From the NCBI RefSeq assembly GCF_018424685.1, contig NZ_QTKX01000001.1, positions 992,001 through 1,056,000 on the forward strand: a DNA stretch of 64,000 bases. The letters are read 5' to 3'. The translations under genes were made by a program, and so were the position numbers. The notes under the pieces are model-generated. The model ran no database searches, was not told the origin of the DNA, and saw nothing but the letters and a program-made list of their open reading frames with translations. Positions 34,693 to 43,281 of the stretch are shown piece after piece (the first letter of the stretch is position 1; every line of letters begins with the position of its first letter). The DNA is from Mesobacillus boroniphilus. GTDB taxonomy: Bacteria > Bacillota > Bacilli > Bacillales > Cytobacillaceae.

Positions 34693-34746
34693 TTTTATGT
34701 TTTGAATCACATTTTGTCTATGAAAATGATGTGAGATTGAATCAGT

Positions 34747-34887
34747 ATGTCATCATTGATCATCAAGGAGAAGCCTTTCCGAAATTGGTTCAAGGGATTT
34801 ACGAAGGAAACAATCATCCATGAGCTGAAAGTGGCTGGATTTCACAGCTTTGAAATCTACGCTGATGTGCTGTCACGACCTATTTAA
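34747..34887 (+). pseudogene. Methyltransferase C-terminal remnant
   Basis: A 46-codon frame from ATG 34747 reads KGFTKETIIHELKVAGFHSF followed by EIYADVLSRP, the typical end of a SAM-dependent methyltransferase. The upstream domain and a ribosome site are absent, so it is a fragment. The surrounding 34645-35024 stretch otherwise holds only the YdcZ terminator and the symporter leader. Confidence 0.6.
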
Positions 34888-35024
34888 TACGACAGCCAGG
34901 CCACAATGAACCATTGCAACATTTTATATAATAATAAAAACCTATTGACTTTTATCTGAAATTTCCGCATAATTCATATCAATCACAATAAATCGACATA
35001 TTTCGACAACAAGGGGGAGACAGC

Positions 35025-36455
35025 ATGGATTTCATACACAACATCGTCAATGATTTGAACAACATTCTTTGGTCCTATCTATTAATTGGACTATTACTGG
35101 GGTTAGGATTGTATTTCACGATTCGTATGAAGCTTGTCCAGATTTTGAAGATCAAGGAAATGTTTAATGTACTAAAGGACCGAAATGAAGGGATTTCTGA
35201 TTCTGATCAGAAATCCATAACATCTCTACAGGCGTTTTTCATTGGCGCGGCAACAAGAATCGGCACTGGAAATGTGGCAGGAGTAGCCATGGCGATTGCT
35301 GTAGGCGGTCCAGGGGCTGTATTCTGGATGTGGATTGTGGCCATTCTTGGCGGAGCAAGTGCTTTTGTCGAAAGCACATTAGCCCAAATCTACAAAGTGA
35401 AGGATAAAGAAGGCTTCAAAGGTGGACCAGCTTACTATATGCGCAAGCAGCTCGGCTCTAAATGGCTAAGCTCCATGTTCGCACTTGGGATTATCCTTTC
35501 TTTTGGATTAACGTTTAATGCTGTTCAAAGTAATACAATCACTGCGGCATTCACAAATTCTTTCAAACTAGATGGTTCAATTGTCGGAGTCATTTTGGTT
35601 CTATTGACAGCGCTCATCATTTTTGGTGGTGTCCATCGCATTGCGAAGTTTTCAGCAATCGTTGTTCCAATCATGGCTGGATTCTATATTCTGCTTGCAG
35701 CCTATGTCGTTTTAACGAACCTTTCAGCTGTTCCAGCTGTTTTTGCCTTAATCGTGAAGAGTGCATTCGGAATGGAACAAGTAATGGGCGGTGGTATTGG
35801 TGCTGCAATCATGATGGGGGTCAAGCGAGGTCTGTTTTCAAATGAAGCTGGAATGGGGAGCGCACCGAACGCAGCAGCAACTGCGGTTGTGTCACACCCA
35901 GCAAAACAAGGATTTGTCCAAGCCCTTGGGGTTTTCTTTGATACTTTGATTGTCTGTACCGCGACTGCCTTTATCATTCTTTTATCAGATTCATACACAA
36001 CTGGCCTTCAAGGAGTAGAGTTAACTCAGGCTTCAATGGCTGAACACTTTGGAAGCTGGGCAAGCACTTTCCTGGCAATCGCCATTTTTATGTTTGCCTT
36101 CAGCTCAATTATCGGCAGCTACTATTATGGTGAAACAAACATTGAGTTTGTTCATAAGAGCAAGCTGGCATTGCTAGTTTATCGAATTCTGGCGCTTGGT
36201 ATGGTCATGTTCGGATCTGTTGCAAACCTGCAATTCGTGTGGGACTTCGCAGACTTGGCAATGGCCGTTATGGCATTAACGAACCTGGTAGCCATCGCAC
36301 TACTTGGAAAGTATGCATTCAAAACGCTCGATCATTATTTAGAGCAAAGAAAACAAGGTTTAGACCCAGTATTCTATGCGGATGATATCGAAGGGTTAAA
36401 AGGAGTAGAAAGCTGGCCATTGCGCGAGGAAAAAAAGGTAAGGAAGATCAGTTAA
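35025..36455 (+). CDS. AGCS-family sodium:alanine (or glycine) symporter
   Basis: 476 residues with about eleven membrane helices. AGCS signatures are AFFIGAATRIGTGNVAGVAM, GPAYYMRKQLGSKWL, and MMGVKRGLFSNEAGMGSAPN. It imports alanine or glycine with Na+ or H+. AAGGGGGAG precedes the ATG. No regulator is adjacent and the gene ends at a strong terminator, so it is a single-gene unit. Confidence 0.94.
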   Translation: MDFIHNIVNDLNNILWSYLLIGLLLGLGLYFTIRMKLVQILKIKEMFNVLKDRNEGISDSDQKSITSLQAFFIGAATRIGTGNVAGVAMAIAVGGPGAVFWMWIVAILGGASAFVESTLAQIYKVKDKEGFKGGPAYYMRKQLGSKWLSSMFALGIILSFGLTFNAVQSNTITAAFTNSFKLDGSIVGVILVLLTALIIFGGVHRIAKFSAIVVPIMAGFYILLAAYVVLTNLSAVPAVFALIVKSAFGMEQVMGGGIGAAIMMGVKRGLFSNEAGMGSAPNAAATAVVSHPAKQGFVQALGVFFDTLIVCTATAFIILLSDSYTTGLQGVELTQASMAEHFGSWASTFLAIAIFMFAFSSIIGSYYYGETNIEFVHKSKLALLVYRILALGMVMFGSVANLQFVWDFADLAMAVMALTNLVAIALLGKYAFKTLDHYLEQRKQGLDPVFYADDIEGLKGVESWPLREEKKVRKIS

Positions 36456-36506
36456 TAATCATATTCACAAATCAAATCTTTTTAAAGAATAAATAATTGA
36501 TCAAAT

Positions 36507-36545
36507 GAAAAAGGAGCATATCAACATGATATGCTCCTTTCTTTG
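36507..36545 (+). terminator. Intrinsic terminator after symporter gene
   Basis: AAAGGAGCATATCA and TGATATGCTCCTTT pair around four bases and run into CTTTG. Confidence 0.88.
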
Positions 36546-36589
36546 TTTTAAATTCTTTTACAAGGTAAAGTCATAAATAAAAGACTCAT

Positions 36590-36712
36590 TATATAATATA
36601 GTGGAAGAAATGGAATAAGAAATTTGTAGAACCAGAAATTTTATTAGAGGATTATTGGAGTAAAGATTTAGATAATATTATTTGAAGAGTGAAGGTCAGC
36701 GAAATAAATGAA
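36590..36712 (+). pseudogene. Decayed copy of the acetyltransferase 3' end
   Basis: AGGATTATTGGAGTAAAGAT and the GTGAAGGTCAGCGAAATAAA end match 31075-31196 (AAGGATTATTGGGGCAAAAA; GTGAAAATCAGCGAAATAGA). It still has a stop near the equivalent site, but the upstream domain is absent. Confidence 0.8.
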
Positions 36713-37190
36713 TCAGCTCCAGACTGATATCACTGATTTTGTTGATTAGAATTGAGTGAAAAGCTTGCTAAGAAGTTCTCGATAATAACTTGATAGAATC
36801 GTAAGAAGAAAGAGGCGTGATCGATGGAAGAGATAAGAGTTGCCCCAGAACCTGATCGGTATTCAAATGATTCATCATTGTGAAAAAGTATCCTGGCAGC
36901 AATTACGACCAATCTATCCTCATCACCACCCATTGGGATAGTCATTGATTTGTTCCAACTCCAAAGAGAAACTGGAGAACATCATTCAAACATGCAACCT
37001 GGAAGGATTCTACTGTAATGAGAAATCTACTGTATTGAGAAAACGGGGATTTATCAGAGTGTGAGTAATGTGAAAAGAAATGAGTAAGATTATTAAAAGG
37101 GAATTGGGCATAAATTAAGTAAAGAGAATCAAACCTGCGGCAGCAATTAGACTGTCGCTTTTTTTGTGTTTTAGAAATAATATTGTATGA
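36713..37190. other. Gene-free stretch
   Basis: An 18-codon frame from ATG 36823 follows a weak site but ends at once. A hairpin-like segment at about 37135-37165 (AGACTGTCGCTTTTTTTG) resembles the terminator at 39701-39727. I see no gene here. Confidence 0.4.
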
Positions 37191-37297
37191 GAGAAACAAA
37201 TGATCATTATAATGCTGGTCAATCTTTTTCCAGAGGTATCTAATGGTCTTAAAAAGGAGTATTACCGTTGGAAGAAAAACAGACCATTTAAAAATGT
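37191..37297 (+). pseudogene. Remnant of an XRE-regulator promoter and leader
   Basis: This stretch aligns with 39757-39862: TAAAAAGGAGTATTACCGTT and TTGGAAGAAAAACAGACCAT against TAAAAAGGAGAAACCGCCTT and TTGGAAGAGAAACAGGCCAT. It keeps the ribosome site and TTG start of a second XRE gene, but the coding sequence is lost after about ten codons. It runs on in frame with the ABC gene downstream by accident. Confidence 0.75.
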
Positions 37298-37448
37298 TTT
37301 TCAATACCGTTTGAGACGAGTCCTTGAAGGATTACAGATCTTTTTATGGAATTTAAATAGGGACCTTATAATATACGCTGATTCACATAGAGTTATTGAA
37401 AAAAATGAAATCAAAATAATCACAACTGCCATTCAATGGAGGCTTGTC

Positions 37449-38375
37449 ATGAATAATGAAAGTATAGTAGATGTAAAAGGATTGAAAAAACGATACGGCA
37501 GCTTTACGGCTGTTAAAGGAGTTTCTTTTCAGGTCAAAAAAGGAGAAATTTTCGGCCTGCTTGGTCCGAATGGTGCTGGCAAAACGACCACGATTGAGAT
37601 GTTAGTCGGCCTGAGAAAGCCAGAAGAAGGAACGGCAACATTATCGGGCTTCGATGTGATAAAAGAAGTGAACAAAGTCAAAGAAGTGATCGGTGTACAG
37701 CTTCAGTCGACGTCCTTGTTCGAATTGTTAAAAGTAGAAGAAATCCTGAATTTGTATGGAAGCTTTTATCCGACTCACGTGGATATCGATGGATTAATAG
37801 GCGATATGCTGCTGACAGAGAAGAGGAAGGATCGAATCAAAGGACTATCGGGTGGACAAAAGCAGCGTCTTGCTATTGCATTAGCTCTTATCCACGACCC
37901 GGACATCGTGTTTCTCGATGAGCCAACAACTGGTCTTGATCCGCAGGCAAGAAGGACTCTTTGGGACATCGTCCTCCGGTTGAAAGAGCGAGGAAAAACT
38001 ATCATTCTCTCGACGCATTACATGGATGAAGCCCATGTGCTCTGTGACCGCATTGGCATCATGGACCAGGGTGAACTTATCGCACTTGACACACCAACGA
38101 ATCTCGTGAAAAAACTGCAGTCCACAAGCTCAGTGGAATTCCATTTAAGCAATCCACCAGAGCAAGACTGGTTTATGAAAATGGATGGAGTAGAGGAAGT
38201 ATCGATCAAAGACAACTTTGTCCAGTTGTATACGGACGATGTTCAAGTCACCTTGACCTCCTTGATTCATGCATCTGCAGAACATCAGTTCAAAATTGAG
38301 GATTTACAAACTAGATCAGCGACATTAGAGGATGTATTCATCCATATGACTGGAAGGAGCATCAGGGAATCATGA
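37449..38375 (+). CDS. ABC-2 type exporter, ATP-binding protein
   Basis: 308 residues. Walker A GPNGAGKTT, Q-loop in VQLQSTSLF, signature LSGGQKQR, Walker B DIVFLDEPTTGLDPQARR and switch His STHYMDEAH are present, in the DrrA/CcmA class of exporters. The C-terminal part (about 215-308) has the exporter-specific RSATLEDVFIHMTGRS end. ATG 37449 follows TGGAGG at six bases. The longer open frame reaching back to 37200 is a chance fusion with an XRE remnant. The stop overlaps the permease start (ATGA). Confidence 0.94.
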   Translation: MNNESIVDVKGLKKRYGSFTAVKGVSFQVKKGEIFGLLGPNGAGKTTTIEMLVGLRKPEEGTATLSGFDVIKEVNKVKEVIGVQLQSTSLFELLKVEEILNLYGSFYPTHVDIDGLIGDMLLTEKRKDRIKGLSGGQKQRLAIALALIHDPDIVFLDEPTTGLDPQARRTLWDIVLRLKERGKTIILSTHYMDEAHVLCDRIGIMDQGELIALDTPTNLVKKLQSTSSVEFHLSNPPEQDWFMKMDGVEEVSIKDNFVQLYTDDVQVTLTSLIHASAEHQFKIEDLQTRSATLEDVFIHMTGRSIRES

Positions 38376-39463
38376 GAGCTTATTGGCAACTAACGCTGGC
38401 ACAATTACGGATTTTCTCACGAAACAAACAGGTTTTGTTTTTCACCTTACTTTTTCCGATCATTCTGATGCTGGCCCTTGGAACTTTTGCCGGAAATGAC
38501 AGCAATCTATCTTTATCAGTTGGCCTTATTGACCTCGATCAAACAGCTGCTTCAAAGAAATTAACAGAACGTTTTTACAAAAATGAGGGGCTTGAGGCGA
38601 AAAAGTTCAAAAGTGTCAAAAGCGGGAAAGAAGCCCTGAAAAATGGAGACATCCAGCTGTTCATGGAAATTCCAAAAGGATACGAAGCAAAACTGGAGGA
38701 GCATAATGAGACCTCAACTCTTCCTGTCTATTATAATGAAAAAAACCTCACAACCTCAGAGCTCGGCCTAACAGTTGTTAACGGAATCATTGATCAATAC
38801 AGCAAGGATCTCACAGACTACAAGCCGGTCGTAACGATTGAAAAAGTGGGAATAGAAGCGCTGACCATCCGATATGTGGATTTCCTTGTTCCAGGAATCG
38901 TCGCCATGATGATCATGAGCAACAACATGAACGGAGTCGCAGGCCAAATTTCTGCCTGGCGTGAAAGAGGAATTTTGCGAAGAATGCAAGGAACGAGACT
39001 GAAAGCCTCCACCTTCATCGCCGCACAAATCACCGCCCGCCTGCTGCTCAATGGAACGCAGGCACTGCTCGTCGTCCTTATCGCCCATTTCGTCTTTAGC
39101 ATTCATGTGGCTGGTTCCTGGCTTGCCTTGATCTTCTTCATCATCCTTGGCACACTAGCTTTCATGGCACTCGGTTTCATTATCGCCGGAATCGCTAAAA
39201 ATCCGGAAAGCGCAGGACCGATTGCCGGATTCATTACGTTCCCGATGCTGTTCCTCGGAGGAGTCTTCTTTCCGATTAACAATATGCCCGACATCATCCA
39301 GCCAATCGTGAAAATCCTGCCAATCGCCCATTTGAGCTCTGCATTGAGGGAGACGATGAACCTCGGTACACCATTCCTTCAATTAGGGACAGAAACACTT
39401 ATCCTTGGTGGTTGGTTAATTGGCGGCTTTATTGTGGCAAGTTATGTGTTTAAGTGGGAGTAG
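38372..39463 (+). CDS. ABC-2 type exporter, permease
   Basis: 363 residues. One N-terminal helix, a large outer domain (about 45-165), then five helices with LVPGIVAMMIMSNNMNGVAG and ITFPMLFLGGVFFPINNMPD, the ABC2 permease signature. It forms a homodimer or pairs with itself; one permease gene is enough for the DrrB-type class. Substrate is unknown, perhaps lipid or antimicrobial. Confidence 0.93.
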   Translation: MRAYWQLTLAQLRIFSRNKQVLFFTLLFPIILMLALGTFAGNDSNLSLSVGLIDLDQTAASKKLTERFYKNEGLEAKKFKSVKSGKEALKNGDIQLFMEIPKGYEAKLEEHNETSTLPVYYNEKNLTTSELGLTVVNGIIDQYSKDLTDYKPVVTIEKVGIEALTIRYVDFLVPGIVAMMIMSNNMNGVAGQISAWRERGILRRMQGTRLKASTFIAAQITARLLLNGTQALLVVLIAHFVFSIHVAGSWLALIFFIILGTLAFMALGFIIAGIAKNPESAGPIAGFITFPMLFLGGVFFPINNMPDIIQPIVKILPIAHLSSALRETMNLGTPFLQLGTETLILGGWLIGGFIVASYVFKWE

Positions 39464-39700
39464 GACAGTGAATTGTTTTTTTGTGAAAAGAGTGGGTATC
39501 ACTATTAAAATGCAAATGGCAGCAGTTTGTCATCACTGGGAGCTAAGGGGATGTTCCCATGCTTCGCGATAGAATAAGGGTTCTAATCAAGGAGGGATAA
39601 ACTTTTATTTCTTCATTTGATGTTTGGAGCTGATCGTATGGAAGAAAGGGTTCAAGCTAAACAACAAAGCTGACCCTTAATAAAATTTAATTTGAACTGA
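39464..39700. other. Gene-free stretch after exporter
   Basis: Bases 39464-39700 show no gene with a ribosome site; a GGAGGG at 39592 is followed by no useful frame. No strong terminator for the exporter was seen. Confidence 0.35.
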
Positions 39701-39730
39701 GCGACAGCTATAGTCTGTCGCTTTTTTGTT
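39701..39730 (+). terminator. Intrinsic terminator upstream of XRE gene
   Basis: GCGACAG and CTGTCGC pair around CTATAGT, followed by a T run. A diverged copy of the same structure is at 37140-37165, upstream of the XRE remnant. Confidence 0.75.
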
Positions 39731-39830
39731 GTTCTGGATCAATTTTGCGCTAGGGAAACAAATGGTCATTATAGTGCGTGGTCAACACTTTTCCGTAGGT
39801 ATCTAATGGTTTTAAAAAGGAGAAACCGCC

Positions 39831-40132
39831 TTGGAAGAGAAACAGGCCATTAAATTCGGCCACAAACTAAAAATGTTACGCAAAAAACAATTCCTAAGCC
39901 AAGAAGATTTAGCAGAATTGAGCAAGCTCGATCGAAAATACATAAGCAATTTAGAAAGAGATGCATCTAGTCCAACACTTGATAAATTGTACAAACTAGC
40001 CGCAGCATTCAGCATAACATTTTTTGGAACTGAGTCAGGAAATTAATGAAGTAGCAGAAAACCAAAATTACCTTATCAGGGAAACAAAAGAAGCAGAAGA
40101 AATAAAGGCTATGCAAAAAAATAAGAAGCGAT
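39831..40132 (+). pseudogene. Small XRE-family regulator split by a frameshift in a T run
   Basis: AAAGGAG lies eight bases before TTG 39831. The frame gives a complete XRE helix-turn-helix (KFGHKLKMLRKKQFLSQEDL, KYISNLERDASSPTLDKLYK) and then stops at 40046 after FSITFFGTESGN. Removing one T from the six-T run 40020-40025 restores ITFLELSQEINEVAENQNY and a Lys-rich end at 40132, about 100 residues in all. The HTH itself is intact, so the 71-residue form may still bind DNA. It lies upstream of the defence island and could be a regulator of it. Confidence 0.7.
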
Positions 40133-40158
40133 AGATCCCTATCCCACTGGAGGTAACT

Positions 40159-40395
40159 ATGCAGACAGTAGATTTTGTTGAAAGAAAAGTATCTCGATTT
40201 ATAAATGAGTATAATGATGAGATTGAGATGGGAATCATTAAATATCAGGATCATTATAAAGTAGTTGTGACTATATGCCAGGAAGAACCACCGTTTAAGG
40301 ACTTTATTGGAATTGGCATAGATAGGCGGAGGGGGAGGAGAGCGGCTAGGAAAGCTTTAAAAGGTTTATATTTGGAAGCGTATAGTGAGGAATAG
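40159..40395 (+). CDS. Small hypothetical protein
   Basis: 78 residues. The start VDFVERKVSRFINEYNDEIE and the basic middle DRRRGRRAARKALKGLY suggest a compact nucleic-acid- or protein-binding fold, but no family is recognised. GGAGG precedes the ATG by about seven bases, and it lies 26 bases after the XRE gene, so they may be cotranscribed. Confidence 0.6.
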   Translation: MQTVDFVERKVSRFINEYNDEIEMGIIKYQDHYKVVVTICQEEPPFKDFIGIGIDRRRGRRAARKALKGLYLEAYSEE

Positions 40396-40532
40396 AAGCA
40401 CTGGCCTATTGTGAATGAAAACAAAATTATTAGTGTCTCACTTGCATAAAAATGTGAGCCTTATCCATTGACGGAAAAGGCTCTTTTAGTGGTGACCAAA
40501 GAACAGATTAAATTGCTACTCCGCTTCCCGAA

Positions 40533-40566
40533 TGAGACGCAAGAACCGTCCCCATGTCTCCCCCTC
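40533..40566. repeat. REP-like element (GAGAC...GAACCGTCCCC...GTCTC)
   Basis: GAGACGCAAGAACCGTCCCC followed by ATGTCTC forms an imperfect palindrome. From memory, related GAACCGTCCCC palindromes are dispersed in Firmicute genomes and accompany REP-associated tyrosine transposases. No transposase is adjacent. Confidence 0.5.
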
Positions 40567-40633
40567 TGAAATAACTCTGTATTACTTAATGGAAAAGTTA
40601 CCAGAGTACAAAATTTAAAAAACTGATTTATGA

Positions 40634-42079
40634 TCAGTGTCTTAAGTTTGACACCATTAGTTCTTTGCTTTCACTGTTATTGGGTAGAACAGAATTTTGA
40701 TTTAATAAAGTGAATAGATTTTCACCTTTAACAGTATATCCTATAAATTCTTCTTCATTTACCTTTATTAGGACCACTATATCTCCACAATACTCTTCGG
40801 AAAAATAAGGAATGTTTTTCCCAATGTGAGTAAGTTTGTAATTGAGGTTTTTTTTATTACCATTCCATTTCACTTTACTATGAGTTAACTCTTCTAATTG
40901 CTCCCAATAAATCTTAATACATTTCTCCTTACTTTCCCCAATAATACCAGGAGTTTGAAAAAATAAGTGCCATGCATCATTACTAATAGTTATACTTCCA
41001 GAACGAGTTAGAGATGCTTTAAAATCATCTGAAGAAATAATTTTTATATAAAAGTCTTTATAAAAATCAATCCGGTTAATTACTTCATTAAGATAATTTT
41101 CATCAACTAATAAGCCTCTATAGTAATTTGGATTATGTCGTTCTTCTTTTAACGCATGAAGCATTTTTTGTGCAATTTTCTTTACTACAGGTACCGCCAC
41201 CGAGTTACCTAGCTGTTTATAGGCTGCCCAATCAGAATCTGCAATTTTAAATGAATCAGGGAAACCTTGAAGTTTTGCACACTCTCTTGGAGTAAGCCGT
41301 CGAGGGTTTTTATTTTCTCCCTGGCTAATTAGGATTTCAGAGCCATCCTTATAATACCTAGCAGATAAGGTTCGCGAATAACTAGATGGATCAGCAAGCC
41401 CAAATCCAAACCCATTTCCTTTTTCTTTATGTTTTTGTGCATAGCTTTGAAGATAGTTCCATAATTTATCTGACAAAGTATATTTTTCTTCGACTTCTTT
41501 TTCTAAGATGTCATTTAATACAGGCCCTTTTGTTGGAAGGGTTGGGAATTGAAATTCAATGTTTTTTTTGAATCCAACAATGTAGATTCTTTCTCGGTGT
41601 TGTGGCAGAACTCCTTTAGCATCGATAACTTTTGTATAAACTCTATAGCCTAATTCTCTCTCTAAAGTTCTCATTATTACTTTAAAAGTTTTACCGTTAT
41701 CATGCGACTTTAAATTTTTGACATTTTCCAATAAAAAAGCTTTAGGGCGTTTTTCTTTTATTATTCTTTTTATATCAAAGAAAAGAGTTCCCTGAGTTTC
41801 ATCTTCAAATCCGTGCTTTACACCTAATGCATTTTTTTTTGAAACACCTGCTAAACTAAATGGCTGGCATGGAAATCCAGCCAATAAAATATCATGGTCT
41901 GGAATATCTTTCTCATGTATTTTTGTTATATCTCCATAAGGTCTTTCACCGAAATTTTTTTCATATACATCTTGTGCTTTAGAATCCCATTCTGAAGAAA
42001 AAACACATTCACCACCCAATTCTTGAAAAGCTAGCCTTATTCCTCCTATTCCAGCAAATAAATCGATAAATTTAAACAT
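40634..42079 (-). CDS. DNA (cytosine-5) methyltransferase with C-terminal EcoRII-N-like domain
   Basis: 481 residues. All C5-methylase motifs are visible: [23 protein letters not shown] with catalytic Cys71, [52 protein letters not shown]. The target-recognition region has GNGFGFG followed by [16 protein letters not shown], very like Dcm/M.EcoRII enzymes that modify the inner C of CCWGG. Beyond the catalytic core lies an extra domain, about 335-458 ([40 protein letters not shown]), resembling the N-terminal B3-like recognition domain of EcoRII. It probably protects host sites from the cassette to its right. Confidence 0.92.
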   Translation of the reverse strand: MFKFIDLFAGIGGIRLAFQELGGECVFSSEWDSKAQDVYEKNFGERPYGDITKIHEKDIPDHDILLAGFPCQPFSLAGVSKKNALGVKHGFEDETQGTLFFDIKRIIKEKRPKAFLLENVKNLKSHDNGKTFKVIMRTLERELGYRVYTKVIDAKGVLPQHRERIYIVGFKKNIEFQFPTLPTKGPVLNDILEKEVEEKYTLSDKLWNYLQSYAQKHKEKGNGFGFGLADPSSYSRTLSARYYKDGSEILISQGENKNPRRLTPRECAKLQGFPDSFKIADSDWAAYKQLGNSVAVPVVKKIAQKMLHALKEERHNPNYYRGLLVDENYLNEVINRIDFYKDFYIKIISSDDFKASLTRSGSITISNDAWHLFFQTPGIIGESKEKCIKIYWEQLEELTHSKVKWNGNKKNLNYKLTHIGKNIPYFSEEYCGDIVVLIKVNEEEFIGYTVKGENLFTLLNQNSVLPNNSESKELMVSNLRH

Positions 42080-42227
42080 TCATATTGCCTCCAGATTGGA
42101 TCTTATAAAAGAATTATCATAACAATCTATTATAGCATAGAAACTATTCGAACTTACGTTTGTTTTTCGTAACTAGGTTACCAAAAATAAAAAAATTGCA
42201 GACTATGGTAAACATTGAAAATAAAAA

Positions 42228-42270
42228 TAAAAAAATAGATAGAGTGTTTAATGACTCTTTCTATTTTTAA
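42228..42270 (-). terminator. Terminator between small gene and methylase
   Basis: AAAAATAGATAGAGT and ACTCTTTCTATTTTT pair with one mismatch around about eight bases; on the minus strand it runs into a T tract, so it ends the 42288-42734 transcript. Confidence 0.75.
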
Positions 42271-42287
42271 ATTGGTAATGATAAAAA

Positions 42288-42734
42288 TTAAACACTTCGG
42301 TACTTAAAAGTAGTCCCAATCCTTTCAAGAGGCCCAAATAAAGAGAGTAAATTCTCCTCTAGCTTGCCGCCTTCTTGGATAATTATTATATTAATTTCTC
42401 CATCACTTTGCAATGAGACTATAAGTAAATCACCTTGATTTGCATTATCCATAACATAATTACTCTTAAAATAAAGTCTATATTCAGTTCTACTTGGATG
42501 AGCTTCTCTTGCGTCATACCAAGTAATAGAACCAGTTGTTGATATTTCACTTCCGTCTCTATCATGGTAAGTAAATTTTACACTTTGGTTATTAATTCTA
42601 ATATCTCCAAGTAGTTTTCTGAGATCCCGGTTCCCATTTAATTCATGTTGATTTGAGGTTCTCTTATCGACTTCAACTTTACTTAAGCGTTTAATTACTA
42701 AACCGATTAGTTTTGAGTTAAAGATTTTATGCAT
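42288..42734 (-). CDS. Putative restriction-associated recognition-domain protein
   Basis: 148 residues. The middle and end (TGSITWYDAREAHPSRTEYR; YVMDNANQGDLLIVSLQSDG; then INIIIIQEGGKLEENLLSLF) resemble, from memory, the N-terminal recognition domain of certain type II restriction endonucleases in the EcoRII group, but no nuclease domain follows. It may be a lone recognition subunit or a truncated enzyme. The reading frame is intact with AGGAGG before the ATG. It is divergent from the cassette and separated from the methylase by a terminator. Confidence 0.5.
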   Translation of the reverse strand: MHKIFNSKLIGLVIKRLSKVEVDKRTSNQHELNGNRDLRKLLGDIRINNQSVKFTYHDRDGSEISTTGSITWYDAREAHPSRTEYRLYFKSNYVMDNANQGDLLIVSLQSDGEINIIIIQEGGKLEENLLSLFGPLERIGTTFKYRSV

Positions 42735-42822
42735 AATTACCTCCTATAAGGGTTCAAGATAATGTAAAATATATATATATAAATCAATCATAATGAAATA
42801 GTAATTATTTTACAAACGAATT

Positions 42823-43131
42823 ATGTCATTAAACAAGGTGAGGAAGTTGAAAACAGTTGCTGTTTATTATATGGAGAATAAGGGTTTATCTACGCGCATA
42901 GCATTGAATAACATGAAGGATAAAGTTAAAAATGAAAATTGGATAATCAGAGGGGTATTTATTGACAAAATGAACGAATATGAGGCTTTAATGCACGTTT
43001 TAACGAATGAGTTTTCTAAAATTGATATATTATATATATATACTTTAGACTCAATAAAAGATGATTTTTATTGGGATATTTTATTGGAATCAACACGTGT
43101 GGACAGTGTCCAAATTATAGAGTATAAATAA
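42823..43131 (+). CDS. Hypothetical protein with resolvase-like pattern
   Basis: About 102 residues. The order of VAVYYMENKGLSTRIALNNM, WIIRGVFIDKMNEYEALMHV and IDILYIYTLDSI recalls the start of a serine recombinase catalytic domain, but the active Ser motif is degenerate (TRIAL) and no DNA-binding part follows. A start at 42823 lacks a good site; AAGGTGAGG at 42835 could serve a TTG at 42847. It may be a regulator or a domesticated fragment. A hairpin follows. Confidence 0.45.
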   Translation: MSLNKVRKLKTVAVYYMENKGLSTRIALNNMKDKVKNENWIIRGVFIDKMNEYEALMHVLTNEFSKIDILYIYTLDSIKDDFYWDILLESTRVDSVQIIEYK

Positions 43132-43132
43132 T

Positions 43133-43162
43133 AAAAAAGTCATCTGGCAGATGGCTTTTTGT
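43133..43162 (+). terminator. Intrinsic terminator
   Basis: AAAAGTCATCT and AGATGGCTTTT pair around GGC with one wobble and run into TGTG. It separates the small gene from the defence cassette. Confidence 0.75.
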
Positions 43163-43281
43163 GTTATTAAACAAGAATTTTTGATTTTAGAAGCTGTCGA
43201 CTTGCATTTACATATATAGTAAAATTAATAGATATATATTATTTATTATAAACTATTGAAAATGTAGGAAGGCGATAAACA

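Noticed and set aside
13028..34887. The two methyltransferase fragments (13028-13293 and 34747-34887) as halves of one gene
   Set aside because: They are 21 kb apart, and nothing in the sequences shows that they come from the same family.
37200..37448. N-terminal extension of the ABC ATPase by 83 codons
   Set aside because: It reads through the leader remnant of an XRE gene; a proper TGGAGG site and ATG exist at 37449, giving a normal-length ATPase.
42823..43131. Active serine recombinase for island mobility
   Set aside because: Only a resolvase-like pattern of about 100 residues is present, the catalytic Ser motif is degenerate and the DNA-binding domain is missing.
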